A DNA stretch of 64,000 nucleotides from Aequorivita xiaoshiensis (GTDB lineage Bacteria > Bacteroidota > Bacteroidia > Flavobacteriales > Flavobacteriaceae), in contig NZ_JAIRBB010000009.1 in assembly GCF_022008395.1 (NCBI RefSeq), positions 49,584-113,583 of the forward strand. The letters run 5' to 3'. Below, piece after piece: positions 1 through 8,846 of this stretch. The position numbers were made by a program, and so were the translations under genes. The first letter of the stretch is position 1. Each line of letters begins with the position of its first letter. The notes under the pieces are model-generated. The model was not told the origin of the DNA, did not search any database, and saw nothing but the letters and a program-made list of their open reading frames with translations.

Positions 1-49
1 TAATTCCGGAACCGATTACCGCTACTTTGTTAATTCTTCTTTTTGACAT
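1..49 (-). CDS. 3-hydroxyacyl-CoA dehydrogenase, N-terminal end only
   Basis: Only the first 16 codons lie in the window; the gene runs off the left edge. The start ATG is at 49-47 and the peptide begins MSKRRINKVAVIGSGI, the opening of a Rossmann NAD-binding fold (V-A-V-I-G-S-G-I) as found in flavobacterial fused 3-hydroxyacyl-CoA dehydrogenase/enoyl-CoA hydratase proteins of beta-oxidation. It lies 83 bp downstream of a MarR regulator in the same direction, a common flavobacterial order for a fatty-acid oxidation operon. The family call rests on this short peptide plus context; another Rossmann enzyme is possible. Confidence 0.6.
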   Translation of the reverse strand, partial: MSKRRINKVAVIGSGI

Positions 50-132
50 CTCTTTAAATTATGAGTTATGAATTATGATTTCTGAATTAAGAAAACTGAA
101 ATCCTAATTCGGAATTATTTATATTTTTAATT

Positions 133-585
133 TTAAACTGAATCATAGACCTTTTTAGAGCTGATTAAGTCGTTAATGGTTTTTGCTACTTTCCTAAAAG
201 TCTGTAAATCTTCTTCTGAAACATTTTCTCTTACAGCTTTGTCAAAGCCAAAGACTACATCTTTTGAAAAACTTCGCATTTCTTTACCAAATGGCGTTAG
301 ATGAATTAAAACCCCACGGCCATCTTCTGGATTTGGTTTTCGTTCAATTAGTCCTTTTGTTTCCATTGCTTTTAAAGTGCGTGACAGACTTGTAGCTTCC
401 ATTCCCATCTTTGGCCCTAAAGCAGTACTAGGTGTGCCATTCTCAGGATCTATACTAATTAAAGCAAACCCGGTTGCCATAGTACTCCCTTTTTTTCCTG
501 CTTCCTCATTGTACATTTTAGTAACATTCATCCATGTGGAACGCAATACATAATCTATGGTTTTCTCTTTTGTTTTTTCTTGCAT
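133..585 (-). CDS. MarR family transcriptional regulator
   Basis: A 150-residue protein of usual MarR size. Helix-turn-helix residues around 60-85 (MGMEATSLSRTLKAMETKGL) are followed by the wing IERKPNPEDGRGVLIHLT and a helical dimerisation tail, the standard MarR layout. It is the first gene before a predicted 3-hydroxyacyl-CoA dehydrogenase, so it probably controls the fatty-acid oxidation operon to its left; ligand binding (for example acyl-CoA) is an inference. A -7 box and a near-palindrome, a candidate autoregulatory operator, lie just upstream. Confidence 0.85.
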   Translation of the reverse strand: MQEKTKEKTIDYVLRSTWMNVTKMYNEEAGKKGSTMATGFALISIDPENGTPSTALGPKMGMEATSLSRTLKAMETKGLIERKPNPEDGRGVLIHLTPFGKEMRSFSKDVVFGFDKAVRENVSEEDLQTFRKVAKTINDLISSKKVYDSV

Positions 586-611
586 TGAGGATATTGAAAA
601 AAGTATAGTAC

Positions 612-619
612 CAAAGATA
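612..619 (-). promoter_or_regulatory. -7 box of the MarR gene promoter
   Basis: On the minus strand this reads TATCTTTG, matching the Bacteroidota -7 consensus TAnnTTTG, and ends 26 bp before the MarR start codon. No clear -33 TTG is present at the usual spacing. Confidence 0.45.
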
Positions 620-630
620 CAAAAAATTTA

Positions 631-644
631 TTATGCACGCATAG
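631..644. promoter_or_regulatory. Candidate MarR operator
   Basis: The stretch TATGCACGCATA is a palindrome except for its two central bases. It sits 12 bp upstream of the MarR gene -7 box, between the expected -33 and -7 elements, where a repressor would block transcription. MarR proteins commonly autoregulate through such sites; assignment here is by position and symmetry only. Confidence 0.4.
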
Positions 645-1092
645 TATATTTAGTAGTTTTTTTATAATAAGTTGAGAGTGAGAGTCTCGGTACAATTTTG
701 CAGATTATTTTGTATAAATATCTTAAAAAAGTAGTAGCTAAAAAATCACTCGGCTGCCGCTTTTGGGGCTTATTTCTTTATGCCTTAGTACAGTTTTGTA
801 GCTTATAATGTATCATTTTTACTTATAACATAGCTCCTGCAAAACCTCTTGGTAGCCATTTTAGGGTTTTTAAACGCTTTGCCTAATTCCAATTACATTT
901 AAAAAGTACTTATATATAGGTGAGTCAAAAATCACAAAAGGATTTTTACCAATCCTTATTCGAGCTTGATATCCATAATCACATAATACAGGATTCAATT
1001 AAGTTCAATTGAAATTATTCGGCAATAACATTATAGCCTAATTAGTGTGTTAAGATTTAACAAAGAGCTAAAAAGGGTTGAGACAAATGATA

Positions 1093-1100
1093 TAACTTTG
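1093..1100 (+). promoter_or_regulatory. -7 box of the PdaC-like deacetylase promoter
   Basis: TAACTTTG fits TAnnTTTG exactly. A TTG lies upstream at 1078-1080 but only 12 bp away, shorter than the usual 19-21, so only the -7 element is well supported. The predicted start site would give a leader of about 55 bases to the ATG at 1164. Confidence 0.4.
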
Positions 1101-1163
1101 AATTTTAATTAATAAATGGATATTATATACACTTTAAGTGTTAACGCAAATCGATTAAGAATT

Positions 1164-2642
1164 ATGAAAAAAATAATGTACGTATTCATGCTTTCTGCAT
1201 TTATCTTTAGTTGTAAAGACAATTCTAAAAAGGATGAAACTCAAAAACCTTCAACCGTTACCCTAGAAGAAAGCGTAGAGAACTTAACAGATAGTATTCA
1301 AGTAAAAAATATTCAGATAGGCTCGGATACTGCAAACGATAAAAATAAGTTTCACTTATCTTATCCTAGTACGGTGTATGATTTCATCAATAAAAATGAA
1401 GATGAATTTGCGCAATCGTATTTATCCGAATTCAAAGACGCAGCAAAGAAGGTTAATGATGAAGCAGTAGCAGGCCTAGATTTTGGTCAGCATTTTGAAA
1501 TTATTGAAAGCACACCTTCTATTATTGCTTTTTTAATTGAGCGTTACACTTCATACGGAAACAATTATAATTCTCAATACTTCACTCATATATATGACAT
1601 AAAAGAAAAAAAGAAACTTGAATTCTCAACAATCTTTTCTCCACAAGATAATTTTGATAAACTAGCTGAAGTTGTGAAATCTAAAACAAGTGAAATTTTA
1701 AGAGAGAAAATAAGCGCATTGCAAGAGCTTACTGATGATGATAAAAAAGTACTTTGGAAAAACAGCCAAGAAATGATTGACGCCGGTACAAAAGCAAACG
1801 ATAAAAACTATCACGCATTTAGTTGGGATAAATCCGGAAACTTGACAATATATTTTGATAAGTACCAGGTTGCATCAGGAAATCACGGAAATATTGAAAT
1901 TAAACTTGCTCCGGAATCCTATAAGCACTTAGTAGCTAAGAAGTATCAGTTTATTTTTCACATTCAACCGCAAACACAAGAAGAAGATACCTCCACTACA
2001 GCATTTGAACCAGACCAATCTTCTACAAAAACATATAAGATTGATTGTAGTAAAGAGCCTTGTGTAGCACTTACTTTCGACGACGGACCAGCAACGCATA
2101 CAACGCAACTTTTAGATATTCTTAAAAAGCACGATGTGAAGGCCACATTTTTTGTGTTGGGGAAATCGGCAAAAGTTCAAAAAAACACCTTGTTAAGAGC
2201 GTATAAGGAAGGACATCAGATAGGAAATCACAGTTGGGATCATAAGGATTTAAAAAAACTGTCTGATGAAGAAATAGTAAATCAGATATTTAAAACCAAT
2301 GATGTAATTTCAAATATCACTGGAGAGGAAGTGAATGTTATGCGTCCGCCTTACGGTTCGTTTAACGACATTGTAAAAAACAAAGCGAATATGCCAATAA
2401 TCTTGTGGAATTTAGATCCACTAGATTGGAAAGACCGCAATGCCGAAACTGTCGCAAAAAGAATAAGTGAAGCCGATATAAATGGAATTGTTTTAGCTCA
2501 CGATATTCATAAAACAACAGTTGAAGCAATGCCAGAAGTGATTTCTAATCTCAAATCAAAAGGATATCATTTAGTTACTATAGATAACCTCTTTGCAGGG
2601 AAAGATCTTGTAAATGGTAAAACCTATAGCCGAAGAAAATAA
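1164..2642 (+). CDS. Polysaccharide deacetylase lipoprotein, PdaC-like
   Basis: A 492-residue lipoprotein. I chose the ATG at 1164 over the in-frame ATG at 1116 because it gives a clean lipoprotein signal (MKKIMYVFMLSAFIFSC). The middle resembles the DUF4163/DUF3298 module (about 60-270). The C-terminal NodB domain (about 300-475) shows TFDDGP, the metal-binding histidines in GNHSWDH, RPPYG, LDWKDR and LAHDIH, so all catalytic motifs are present. The same domain order occurs in Bacillus PdaC, which deacetylates peptidoglycan MurNAc. Anchored in the periplasm or outer membrane, it probably modifies peptidoglycan or another glycan; the substrate is inferred. Confidence 0.85.
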   Translation: MKKIMYVFMLSAFIFSCKDNSKKDETQKPSTVTLEESVENLTDSIQVKNIQIGSDTANDKNKFHLSYPSTVYDFINKNEDEFAQSYLSEFKDAAKKVNDEAVAGLDFGQHFEIIESTPSIIAFLIERYTSYGNNYNSQYFTHIYDIKEKKKLEFSTIFSPQDNFDKLAEVVKSKTSEILREKISALQELTDDDKKVLWKNSQEMIDAGTKANDKNYHAFSWDKSGNLTIYFDKYQVASGNHGNIEIKLAPESYKHLVAKKYQFIFHIQPQTQEEDTSTTAFEPDQSSTKTYKIDCSKEPCVALTFDDGPATHTTQLLDILKKHDVKATFFVLGKSAKVQKNTLLRAYKEGHQIGNHSWDHKDLKKLSDEEIVNQIFKTNDVISNITGEEVNVMRPPYGSFNDIVKNKANMPIILWNLDPLDWKDRNAETVAKRISEADINGIVLAHDIHKTTVEAMPEVISNLKSKGYHLVTIDNLFAGKDLVNGKTYSRRK

Positions 2643-2646
2643 TTAA

Positions 2647-3171
2647 TTACTGATATTTCTTTGCGTAATTTAATTTACCATTTACTATTCTTGCGGGAGC
2701 AGTGTAGGGATGTTCAGTAGCTTTTTTTTCACTCATTATATGTAGTACTTTCCATTCATCAACTTTTAAGATATCTGAAATTAATGAGCGATGACAGCTC
2801 CACCACACAGCTTCGGCACACATTATTGCTGTTTGCTGTTCTGTGGCAATTTCTTTTAGAGTGTTAAGAGCTTGTTTAAATGCTTCGGTAGCCATGTAAT
2901 CTGCATATCCTTTAAAAGAATCTAATCGCCAAGCGTCGTTTTTGGAATTGGGATTTGGTTTTCTGCGTCCGCCTAAATCTATAAGATGGGTGTATATTAT
3001 GTTGTTTTCGTGAAGTGATTTTTCTAAACTGTCCTTATTAAATTGTGGAAATTTTCGAGAACCAGGATAATGCCGAACATCGACGAGAGATTTTATATTG
3101 AAGGCGTGTAACAATTTTAAAAATTCGTCGAGGGTACGGGTTGAGTGTCCGATGGTCCAAATAGTATTCAT
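2647..3171 (-). CDS. DUF488 family protein
   Basis: A 174-residue protein beginning MNTIWTIGHSTRTLDEF, with the DUF488 signature VDVRHYPGSRKFPQFN (about 32-47) and a CAE..WW.CHR stretch (about 120-130) typical of this family. The biochemical role of DUF488 is not established. It converges with the upstream deacetylase, with only 4 bp between the two stop codons and no visible terminator. Confidence 0.8.
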   Translation of the reverse strand: MNTIWTIGHSTRTLDEFLKLLHAFNIKSLVDVRHYPGSRKFPQFNKDSLEKSLHENNIIYTHLIDLGGRRKPNPNSKNDAWRLDSFKGYADYMATEAFKQALNTLKEIATEQQTAIMCAEAVWWSCHRSLISDILKVDEWKVLHIMSEKKATEHPYTAPARIVNGKLNYAKKYQ

Positions 3172-3415
3172 TCTTATAACAATATATTACTACTAAATGT
3201 AAGAAATAGAGAGGGAGGGAAGAAGGAAAGCAATCGGTTTAACGTAACTTTATTAGGGTAGAGCTAATGGTTTTGTAAGTTGATAAGGAGTAAATATTGC
3301 GTGTTTTTTGTGTTTAAGTGACAATAGACCTACAAGGAAACCTCCGGTGATGTTTTGCATGTCAGGTTTTCGAAGACCTTGGCAAATTGTTGCCATTGTT
3401 AATATAGGTGTAAGG

Positions 3416-3742
3416 TTAATTCGTTACAAACTTTAATCCCACAATAGATAATATTAAGGTAGAAAGGAAGAATACACGCCAGAATGTAGCAGGTTCGTTA
3501 AAATAGAAGATGCCGACAAGTACAGTTCCTACTGCTCCAATTCCAGTCCAAACGGCATAGGCTGTTCCAATAGGTAAGGTTTTGGTTGCTTGAATAAGTA
3601 GAAACATACTTATGGCTAAGCTAACTAAAAAGCCAAGAAACCAAAGCCTAGATTCTAGGCCTGTAGTTTCATTTACTTTTCCTAAGCAAGCCGCAAAACC
3701 GACCTCAAATAGACCACCTATGATAAGTAGGATCCAATTCAT
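3416..3742 (-). CDS. Small multidrug resistance (SMR) family transporter
   Basis: A 108-residue protein with four hydrophobic helices, the size and layout of SMR exporters. It starts MNWILLIIGGLFEVGFAACLGK, with the membrane-embedded glutamate (E13 or so) in GLFEVG that couples proton and substrate movement; this form is closer to the SugE/Gdx branch (guanidinium exporters) than to EmrE. An upstream in-frame ATG at 3799 would start inside the terminator of the preceding gene, so 3742 is preferred. No guanidine riboswitch is visible upstream. Inner-membrane location. Confidence 0.85.
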   Translation of the reverse strand: MNWILLIIGGLFEVGFAACLGKVNETTGLESRLWFLGFLVSLAISMFLLIQATKTLPIGTAYAVWTGIGAVGTVLVGIFYFNEPATFWRVFFLSTLILSIVGLKFVTN

Positions 3743-3778
3743 ATTACGATGAGTTAATAATATAAAATGTATTAAAAA

Positions 3779-3842
3779 AAGTCTGACAAAGTTTATCAAT
3801 CATTACTCTCCCTAATGAGTTACGATAAACTTTGTCAGATTT
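3779..3842 (-). terminator. Rho-independent terminator of the acyl-CoA synthetase gene
   Basis: A 16-bp perfect inverted repeat (3782-3797 and 3824-3839), extended by A-T and G-T pairs to about 19 bp, with a 26-base loop. On the minus strand it is followed by a run of seven T (complement of 3774-3780). It lies about 40 bp after the stop of the synthetase gene. Confidence 0.8.
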
Positions 3843-3878
3843 AGAGCGTGTTTAAACTCGAATTTTTAGAAAATAAAA

Positions 3879-5660
3879 TTATGAAGTATGCTCATAAATT
3901 TTATCATAAAGATCTTTATACTGCGCCTTAATAACTTTACGCTTCATCTTCATGGTAGGTGTTAGCTGTCCGTCCTCTATGCTCCATACATCAGGAGTCA
4001 TTTCAAACCTTTTTACTCTTTCCCACTTTCCGAAACGCTCATTATAAAGATCTACTTCTTCTTGAATACGAGCAATTACTTCTTTATTCTTCACCAATTC
4101 TTTATTATCGGCAGGAAGGTCGTGGTTTTTCAATTTCCCCCAATCTCGAATAAAATCAAAGTCGGGCTGAATTAAGGCTGCAGGCATTTTTTCACCTTCA
4201 CCTATTACCATTATTTGCTCAATGAAACGAGATTGTTTCATTTCGTTTTCAATAATTTGTGGAGCGATATATTTCCCACCACTTGTTTTAAACATTTCCT
4301 TTTTACGGTCGGTAATCTTGAGGAATCCTTCGCTATCAATTTCGCCTATATCCCCTGTATGAAAGTACCCGCCTTCCATTACTTTTTTAGTTTCATCTTC
4401 ATTTTTAAAATACCCCAACATTACTTGAGGACCCTTAACAAGTATTTCACCGTCTTCGGCGATTTTCACTTCGGTTTCTCGTAAAGGTTTTCCAACGGTT
4501 CCAATTTTAAACCCCTTATTTCGCATATCGTTTACTGCTATTACAGGTGAAGTTTCGGTAAGACCGTAACCCTCCATTACCGGAATTTGAGCAGCGTTAA
4601 ACACACGGGCAAGTCTTGGTTGTAATGGAGCACTACCTGAAGCAATAGCTTTGATGTTGCCTCCTAAGGCTTCTCTCCATTTACTAAAGATTAACTTGTT
4701 GGCAAGTTTAAGTTGTGATTCGTACCACCAGCCATTCTCGCCGTATGGTTCATATTTTAACCCTAGGTCTATAGCCCAGAAGAATAATTTCTTTTTAATT
4801 CCCGTTAGTTCAGTTCCTTTGGTGTAAATTTTATCGTAAACTTTTTCAAGTACACGAGGAACAGCCGTCATTACCTCTGGCTTTACTTCATTTAAATTTT
4901 CACTAATCGTATCAAGCGATTCCGCAAAATACAGTTCTACACCACAATACTGATACATATAGTGTAACATTCTTTCGTACACGTGACATACGGGTAAAAA
5001 GCTAAGTCCTTTAGATTTTCCCATTACAATAGGAAGGCGTTCCGAACTAAATTTAGCGTTACTCGCAATATTTTTGTGAGAAAGCATTACACCTTTAGGT
5101 TTTCCTGTAGTTCCAGAAGTATATATTAAAGTAGCAAGATCATTTTCATCAATTGCTGCTTTTCTTTTATCTAATTCATCTTGATTGCTTTCATCTTTTC
5201 CTGCTTCAAGTACTTCCGACCAATTTTTTGCTCCTTTTATCTCATTAAAAGTATAGACTTCTTTCAGTTTAGGAACATTGTTTTTGATGGCCATCACCTT
5301 GTTGTATACCTCTTCATCGGAAACAAAACAATAAACAGATTCACTATGATTTAAAACGTATTCATATTCGTCTTCAGAAATAGTTGGGTAAATTGGAACA
5401 TCTTGCGCTCCAGTTTGCATAATACCGATGTCGCATATATTCCATTCGGTTCTGTTGGTAGAAGAAATAAGCGCAACCTTGTCATTTGGTTGAACTCCCA
5501 TTTTTATTAAAGCACGGCTTATTGCATTTGCTTTATCGATATACTCTTGCGTAGAAGTTGATTTCCATACTCCATTATACTTAGTAACAAGAGCGTTTTC
5601 TTGTGGGTATTGTTTAAGTTGATAATATGGGAAATCAAAAAGTCTTTTTGGATCAGTCAT
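3879..5660 (-). CDS. Long-chain fatty acid-CoA ligase (AMP-forming)
   Basis: A 593-residue adenylate-forming enzyme. Visible motifs: the P-loop-like YTSGTTGKPKGVMLSHKN (about 182-199), EGYGLTETSPV, GYFHTGDIGEID, and ITDRKKEMFKTSGGKYIAP containing the C-terminal lysine. Length and motifs match the bacterial FAA1/long-chain acyl-CoA synthetase group rather than short acetyl-CoA synthetases. It activates free fatty acids with ATP and CoA for beta-oxidation or lipid synthesis; the MarR/3-hydroxyacyl-CoA dehydrogenase genes at the left edge suggest a role in degradation. Confidence 0.9.
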   Translation of the reverse strand: MTDPKRLFDFPYYQLKQYPQENALVTKYNGVWKSTSTQEYIDKANAISRALIKMGVQPNDKVALISSTNRTEWNICDIGIMQTGAQDVPIYPTISEDEYEYVLNHSESVYCFVSDEEVYNKVMAIKNNVPKLKEVYTFNEIKGAKNWSEVLEAGKDESNQDELDKRKAAIDENDLATLIYTSGTTGKPKGVMLSHKNIASNAKFSSERLPIVMGKSKGLSFLPVCHVYERMLHYMYQYCGVELYFAESLDTISENLNEVKPEVMTAVPRVLEKVYDKIYTKGTELTGIKKKLFFWAIDLGLKYEPYGENGWWYESQLKLANKLIFSKWREALGGNIKAIASGSAPLQPRLARVFNAAQIPVMEGYGLTETSPVIAVNDMRNKGFKIGTVGKPLRETEVKIAEDGEILVKGPQVMLGYFKNEDETKKVMEGGYFHTGDIGEIDSEGFLKITDRKKEMFKTSGGKYIAPQIIENEMKQSRFIEQIMVIGEGEKMPAALIQPDFDFIRDWGKLKNHDLPADNKELVKNKEVIARIQEEVDLYNERFGKWERVKRFEMTPDVWSIEDGQLTPTMKMKRKVIKAQYKDLYDKIYEHTS

Positions 5661-5912
5661 AGTGTAGAATTATTGTATGTGCAAAATAGTGAAATTATTC
5701 GAAATTCCATATTTACTATTTTCAAAGTAAAAATAATTATAAAAAAAATCTATAAATCGAAGCAGAGGGTTTATTACTATCTTAGCAGATTCTTTGTTTG
5801 CTAAGTTATTTCAAATTTTTACAACATAAAAACTGAATCTTTTATAATACTAATAGCCGAGATAATTTAACGAACTACAATTAATATCTCACAAATTCTA
5901 ATTTACTGAACT

Positions 5913-8741
5913 ATGAAGCTTTTTAAATATTTAGCTCTTAATTTATTTTGTTTAACTCTTTTAATATCCTGCGATAATTCTCAAGAAAAAGTTTCTGAAG
6001 ACAAGGAATTTAAAGTCGATTTCGAAACGTACACGTTGGATAACGGTTTGCAAGTTATCTTTCATGTAGACCGTTCAGACCCTGTGGTTGCAGTAGCCTT
6101 AACAAGTCACGTAGGTTCAGCTAGAGAAAAAGAAGGTAGAACTGGTTTTGCACATTTATTCGAACATTTACTTTTCCTAGAATCAGAAAACCTAGGAAAA
6201 GGTGGACTGGATAAGTTGAGTGCTCGTATTGGAGGTTCTGGTGCAAATGGTTCTACCAGTAGAGATAGAACAAATTATTTCCAAACCGTGCCGAAAGATG
6301 CTTTAGAAAAAATGATTTGGGCAGAAGCTGATAAACTTGGTTACTTTATTAATACCGTTACAGAACAAGTCTTAGCAAAAGAAAAGCAAGTGGTGAAAAA
6401 TGAAAAACGCCAAAGAGTAGACAACGCGCCATATGGTCATAATTTTTACGTGATTCATAAAAACCTTTATCCAGAAGGGCATCCTTATAGTTGGGAGGTA
6501 ATCGGATCTTTAGAAGACTTACAAAATGCAACCCTTCAGGATGTAAAAGATTTCTATAACCGCTGGTATGTTCCTAACAACGTAACACTTACCATTGCTG
6601 GAGATATTGATGTTGATCAAGCAAAAAAATGGGTAGACAAATATTTTGGTGAAATTAAACGTGGCGAGGATATTCCTAAAATGGAAAAGCAAGCTGTTAC
6701 GCTTTCTAAAACTAAAAAGTTATATTACGAAGATAACTTTGCCCGTGTACCGCAATTAACGCTTACATGGCCAGGGGTTTACCAATATCATCCAGATTCA
6801 TATGCCTTAGAGGTTTTGGCGACGTATTTGGCAAAAGGTAAAAAAGCACCTTTATACCAAACGTTAGTGGAAAATAAGAAGCTAACCGACAAAGTGGAAA
6901 GTTACCAATACAACTCTGAAATTGCGGGTCAGTTTATGATGCAGGTTACAGCGTTTCCAGATACAAACTTGCAAGAGGTTTTAAATGGAATTGAAGAAGG
7001 ATTTAGAAAGTTTGAAGCTGAAGGAATTTCTGAAACGGATTTAGATAGAATTAAAGCGGGGCAGGAAACTGCTTTTTATCAAGGACTTTCAAGTGTATTA
7101 GGTAAGGGGTTCCAGTTAGCGCAATATGAGATATTTGCTGGAGACCCTGGATTTGTAAACCAAGATGTAAAAAACATTCTTGCAGTTACGCCTGATGATG
7201 TAATGCGCGTTTACAACCAATATATTAAAGGTAAGAATTACGTAGCAACGAGCTTTGTTCCTAAAAATCAGAAGGCACTAGCGATTGCTGATTCAAAATT
7301 GGCAGAGGTAGTGGAAGAGCCAATTGTTGAAGGTGCTGAAGAAAGTTTTGATGCAAGCGTGGTTGCGGAATATGAAAAAACACCTTCAAGTTTTGACAGA
7401 AGTGTAGAGCCGCCTTACGGTGAAAGTCCAGATGTGAAAGTACCAGAAGTATGGAAAGACGAATTGTCTTCAGGTATTAAAATATTTGGAATAGAAAACA
7501 ATGAAGTGCCTTTGGTGCAATACAGAATTCAACTCGATGGCGGAATGCTTTTAGAAAATTCAGAAAAAATTGGTGTTTCAAATTTACTAGCAGGTCTAAT
7601 GACGCAAGGAACTGCTACCAAAACTCCCGAAGAACTAGAAAATGCAATTGAAAGTCTCGGGGCAACTATAAATACTGTAGCTACAAAAGAAGCTATTATG
7701 ATTTATGGAAATACATTGGCTAAGAACTATGATAAAACGATGAGCCTTATTGAAGAAATTCTACTTCAGCCAAGATGGGATGAAAAGGAATTTGAACTTC
7801 AAAAGCAAAGTGTTTTAAGTCAAATTGAACGTAAGAAGGCCAATCCAAATAGTATTGCAGGTATTGAATTTGACAAGTTGATTTACGGTGAAAACAATAT
7901 CTTATCGCACGACAATTTTGGAACTAAGGAGTCTGTAGCGGCTATTACTTTAGATGATTTAAAAACTTATTACAACAACTATTTCTCACCGAGCATTACT
8001 AAATTTCACGTAGTGGGTGCTGTGTCACAAGCTGAGGTTTCACGCTCGTTAACTTCATTAAATAATAAATGGCCGTCAAAAGAAGTATCGTTTCCTGAAA
8101 TAGCTGAAATTAAATACCCAGAAACTTCAAAAATTTACTTTTATGATTTCCCTGGTGCGAAACAATCTATTCTTAAATTTGGTTATCCAGCTATAGCGGC
8201 TACACACACCGATTTTTATCCAGCTAGTTTAATGAACTACCGATTAGGCGGCGGTGGTTTTGCGTCGCAACTTACTCAAGAATTACGCGAAGGAAAGGGT
8301 TACACCTATGGTGTTCGCTCTGGATTTACGGGTAGCAGTATTGAAGGGACCTTTATGATAAGCAGTGGCGTTCGCTCTAATGTTACCTATGAGTCTACAG
8401 CCTTAATAAAAGAGATTTTAGAAAAATATGGTGAGCGTTTCAATGAAAATGATTTGGAAATTACCAAAGGCTATATGCTAAAAAGTGGGGCAAGAGCTTT
8501 TGAAACATTAAATAGCAAGCTGTCTATGCTTTCAAATATTAGCAATTACAATTACCCAGTTGATTATGCAAAACAACGCGAAGCAACAGTAAAAGCCTTA
8601 ACCGTAGAAGAAGTTAAAGCATTAGCACAAAAATATATTCGTCCAGATAAAATGATATATGTGATAGTAGGCGATGCAGCAACTCAATTGGATAAACTAG
8701 ACCAACTAGGGTTGGGAAAACCAGTGCTGTTGAATAAGTAA
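5913..8741 (+). CDS. M16 (insulinase/pitrilysin) family metalloprotease lipoprotein
   Basis: A 942-residue lipoprotein (signal MKLFKYLALNLFCLTLLISC). It contains two M16 halves in one chain. The N-terminal half has the inverted zinc motif HLFEH (about residues 81-85) and a downstream ENE-type glutamate in VVKNEKRQR. The C-terminal half (from about 510) has the fold features (for example GGGGFASQLTQELREGKGYTYG) but no HxxEH, as expected for the non-catalytic partner half. Probably degrades peptides in the periplasm. It converges with purL, sharing a bidirectional terminator. Confidence 0.88.
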   Translation: MKLFKYLALNLFCLTLLISCDNSQEKVSEDKEFKVDFETYTLDNGLQVIFHVDRSDPVVAVALTSHVGSAREKEGRTGFAHLFEHLLFLESENLGKGGLDKLSARIGGSGANGSTSRDRTNYFQTVPKDALEKMIWAEADKLGYFINTVTEQVLAKEKQVVKNEKRQRVDNAPYGHNFYVIHKNLYPEGHPYSWEVIGSLEDLQNATLQDVKDFYNRWYVPNNVTLTIAGDIDVDQAKKWVDKYFGEIKRGEDIPKMEKQAVTLSKTKKLYYEDNFARVPQLTLTWPGVYQYHPDSYALEVLATYLAKGKKAPLYQTLVENKKLTDKVESYQYNSEIAGQFMMQVTAFPDTNLQEVLNGIEEGFRKFEAEGISETDLDRIKAGQETAFYQGLSSVLGKGFQLAQYEIFAGDPGFVNQDVKNILAVTPDDVMRVYNQYIKGKNYVATSFVPKNQKALAIADSKLAEVVEEPIVEGAEESFDASVVAEYEKTPSSFDRSVEPPYGESPDVKVPEVWKDELSSGIKIFGIENNEVPLVQYRIQLDGGMLLENSEKIGVSNLLAGLMTQGTATKTPEELENAIESLGATINTVATKEAIMIYGNTLAKNYDKTMSLIEEILLQPRWDEKEFELQKQSVLSQIERKKANPNSIAGIEFDKLIYGENNILSHDNFGTKESVAAITLDDLKTYYNNYFSPSITKFHVVGAVSQAEVSRSLTSLNNKWPSKEVSFPEIAEIKYPETSKIYFYDFPGAKQSILKFGYPAIAATHTDFYPASLMNYRLGGGGFASQLTQELREGKGYTYGVRSGFTGSSIEGTFMISSGVRSNVTYESTALIKEILEKYGERFNENDLEITKGYMLKSGARAFETLNSKLSMLSNISNYNYPVDYAKQREATVKALTVEEVKALAQKYIRPDKMIYVIVGDAATQLDKLDQLGLGKPVLLNK

Positions 8742-8793
8742 TTAGAAACTCTTAACCATGATAAAAAAACTCGTACTTACTTGTGTCAATAAA

Positions 8794-8826
8794 AAAACCG
8801 TTTACAAATTTTATGTAAACGGTTTT
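8794..8826. terminator. Bidirectional terminator between M16 protease and purL
   Basis: A perfect 12-bp inverted repeat AAAACCGTTTAC / GTAAACGGTTTT (8794-8805 and 8815-8826) with a nine-base loop and A/T runs on both sides, between converging genes. Confidence 0.85.
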
Positions 8827-8846
8827 CTATTATTTATAGAATAGAT

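Larger units (their letters stand above)
586..1092. other. Intergenic region between MarR and deacetylase genes
   Basis: Apart from the MarR promoter and the candidate operator at its left end, I see no open frame with coding character, no strong hairpin and no repeat shared with the rest of the window. Confidence 0.5.

Noticed and set aside
3743..3878. Guanidine riboswitch upstream of the SMR transporter
   Set aside because: The gap holds only the terminator hairpin of the preceding gene; no guanidine-riboswitch motif is visible.
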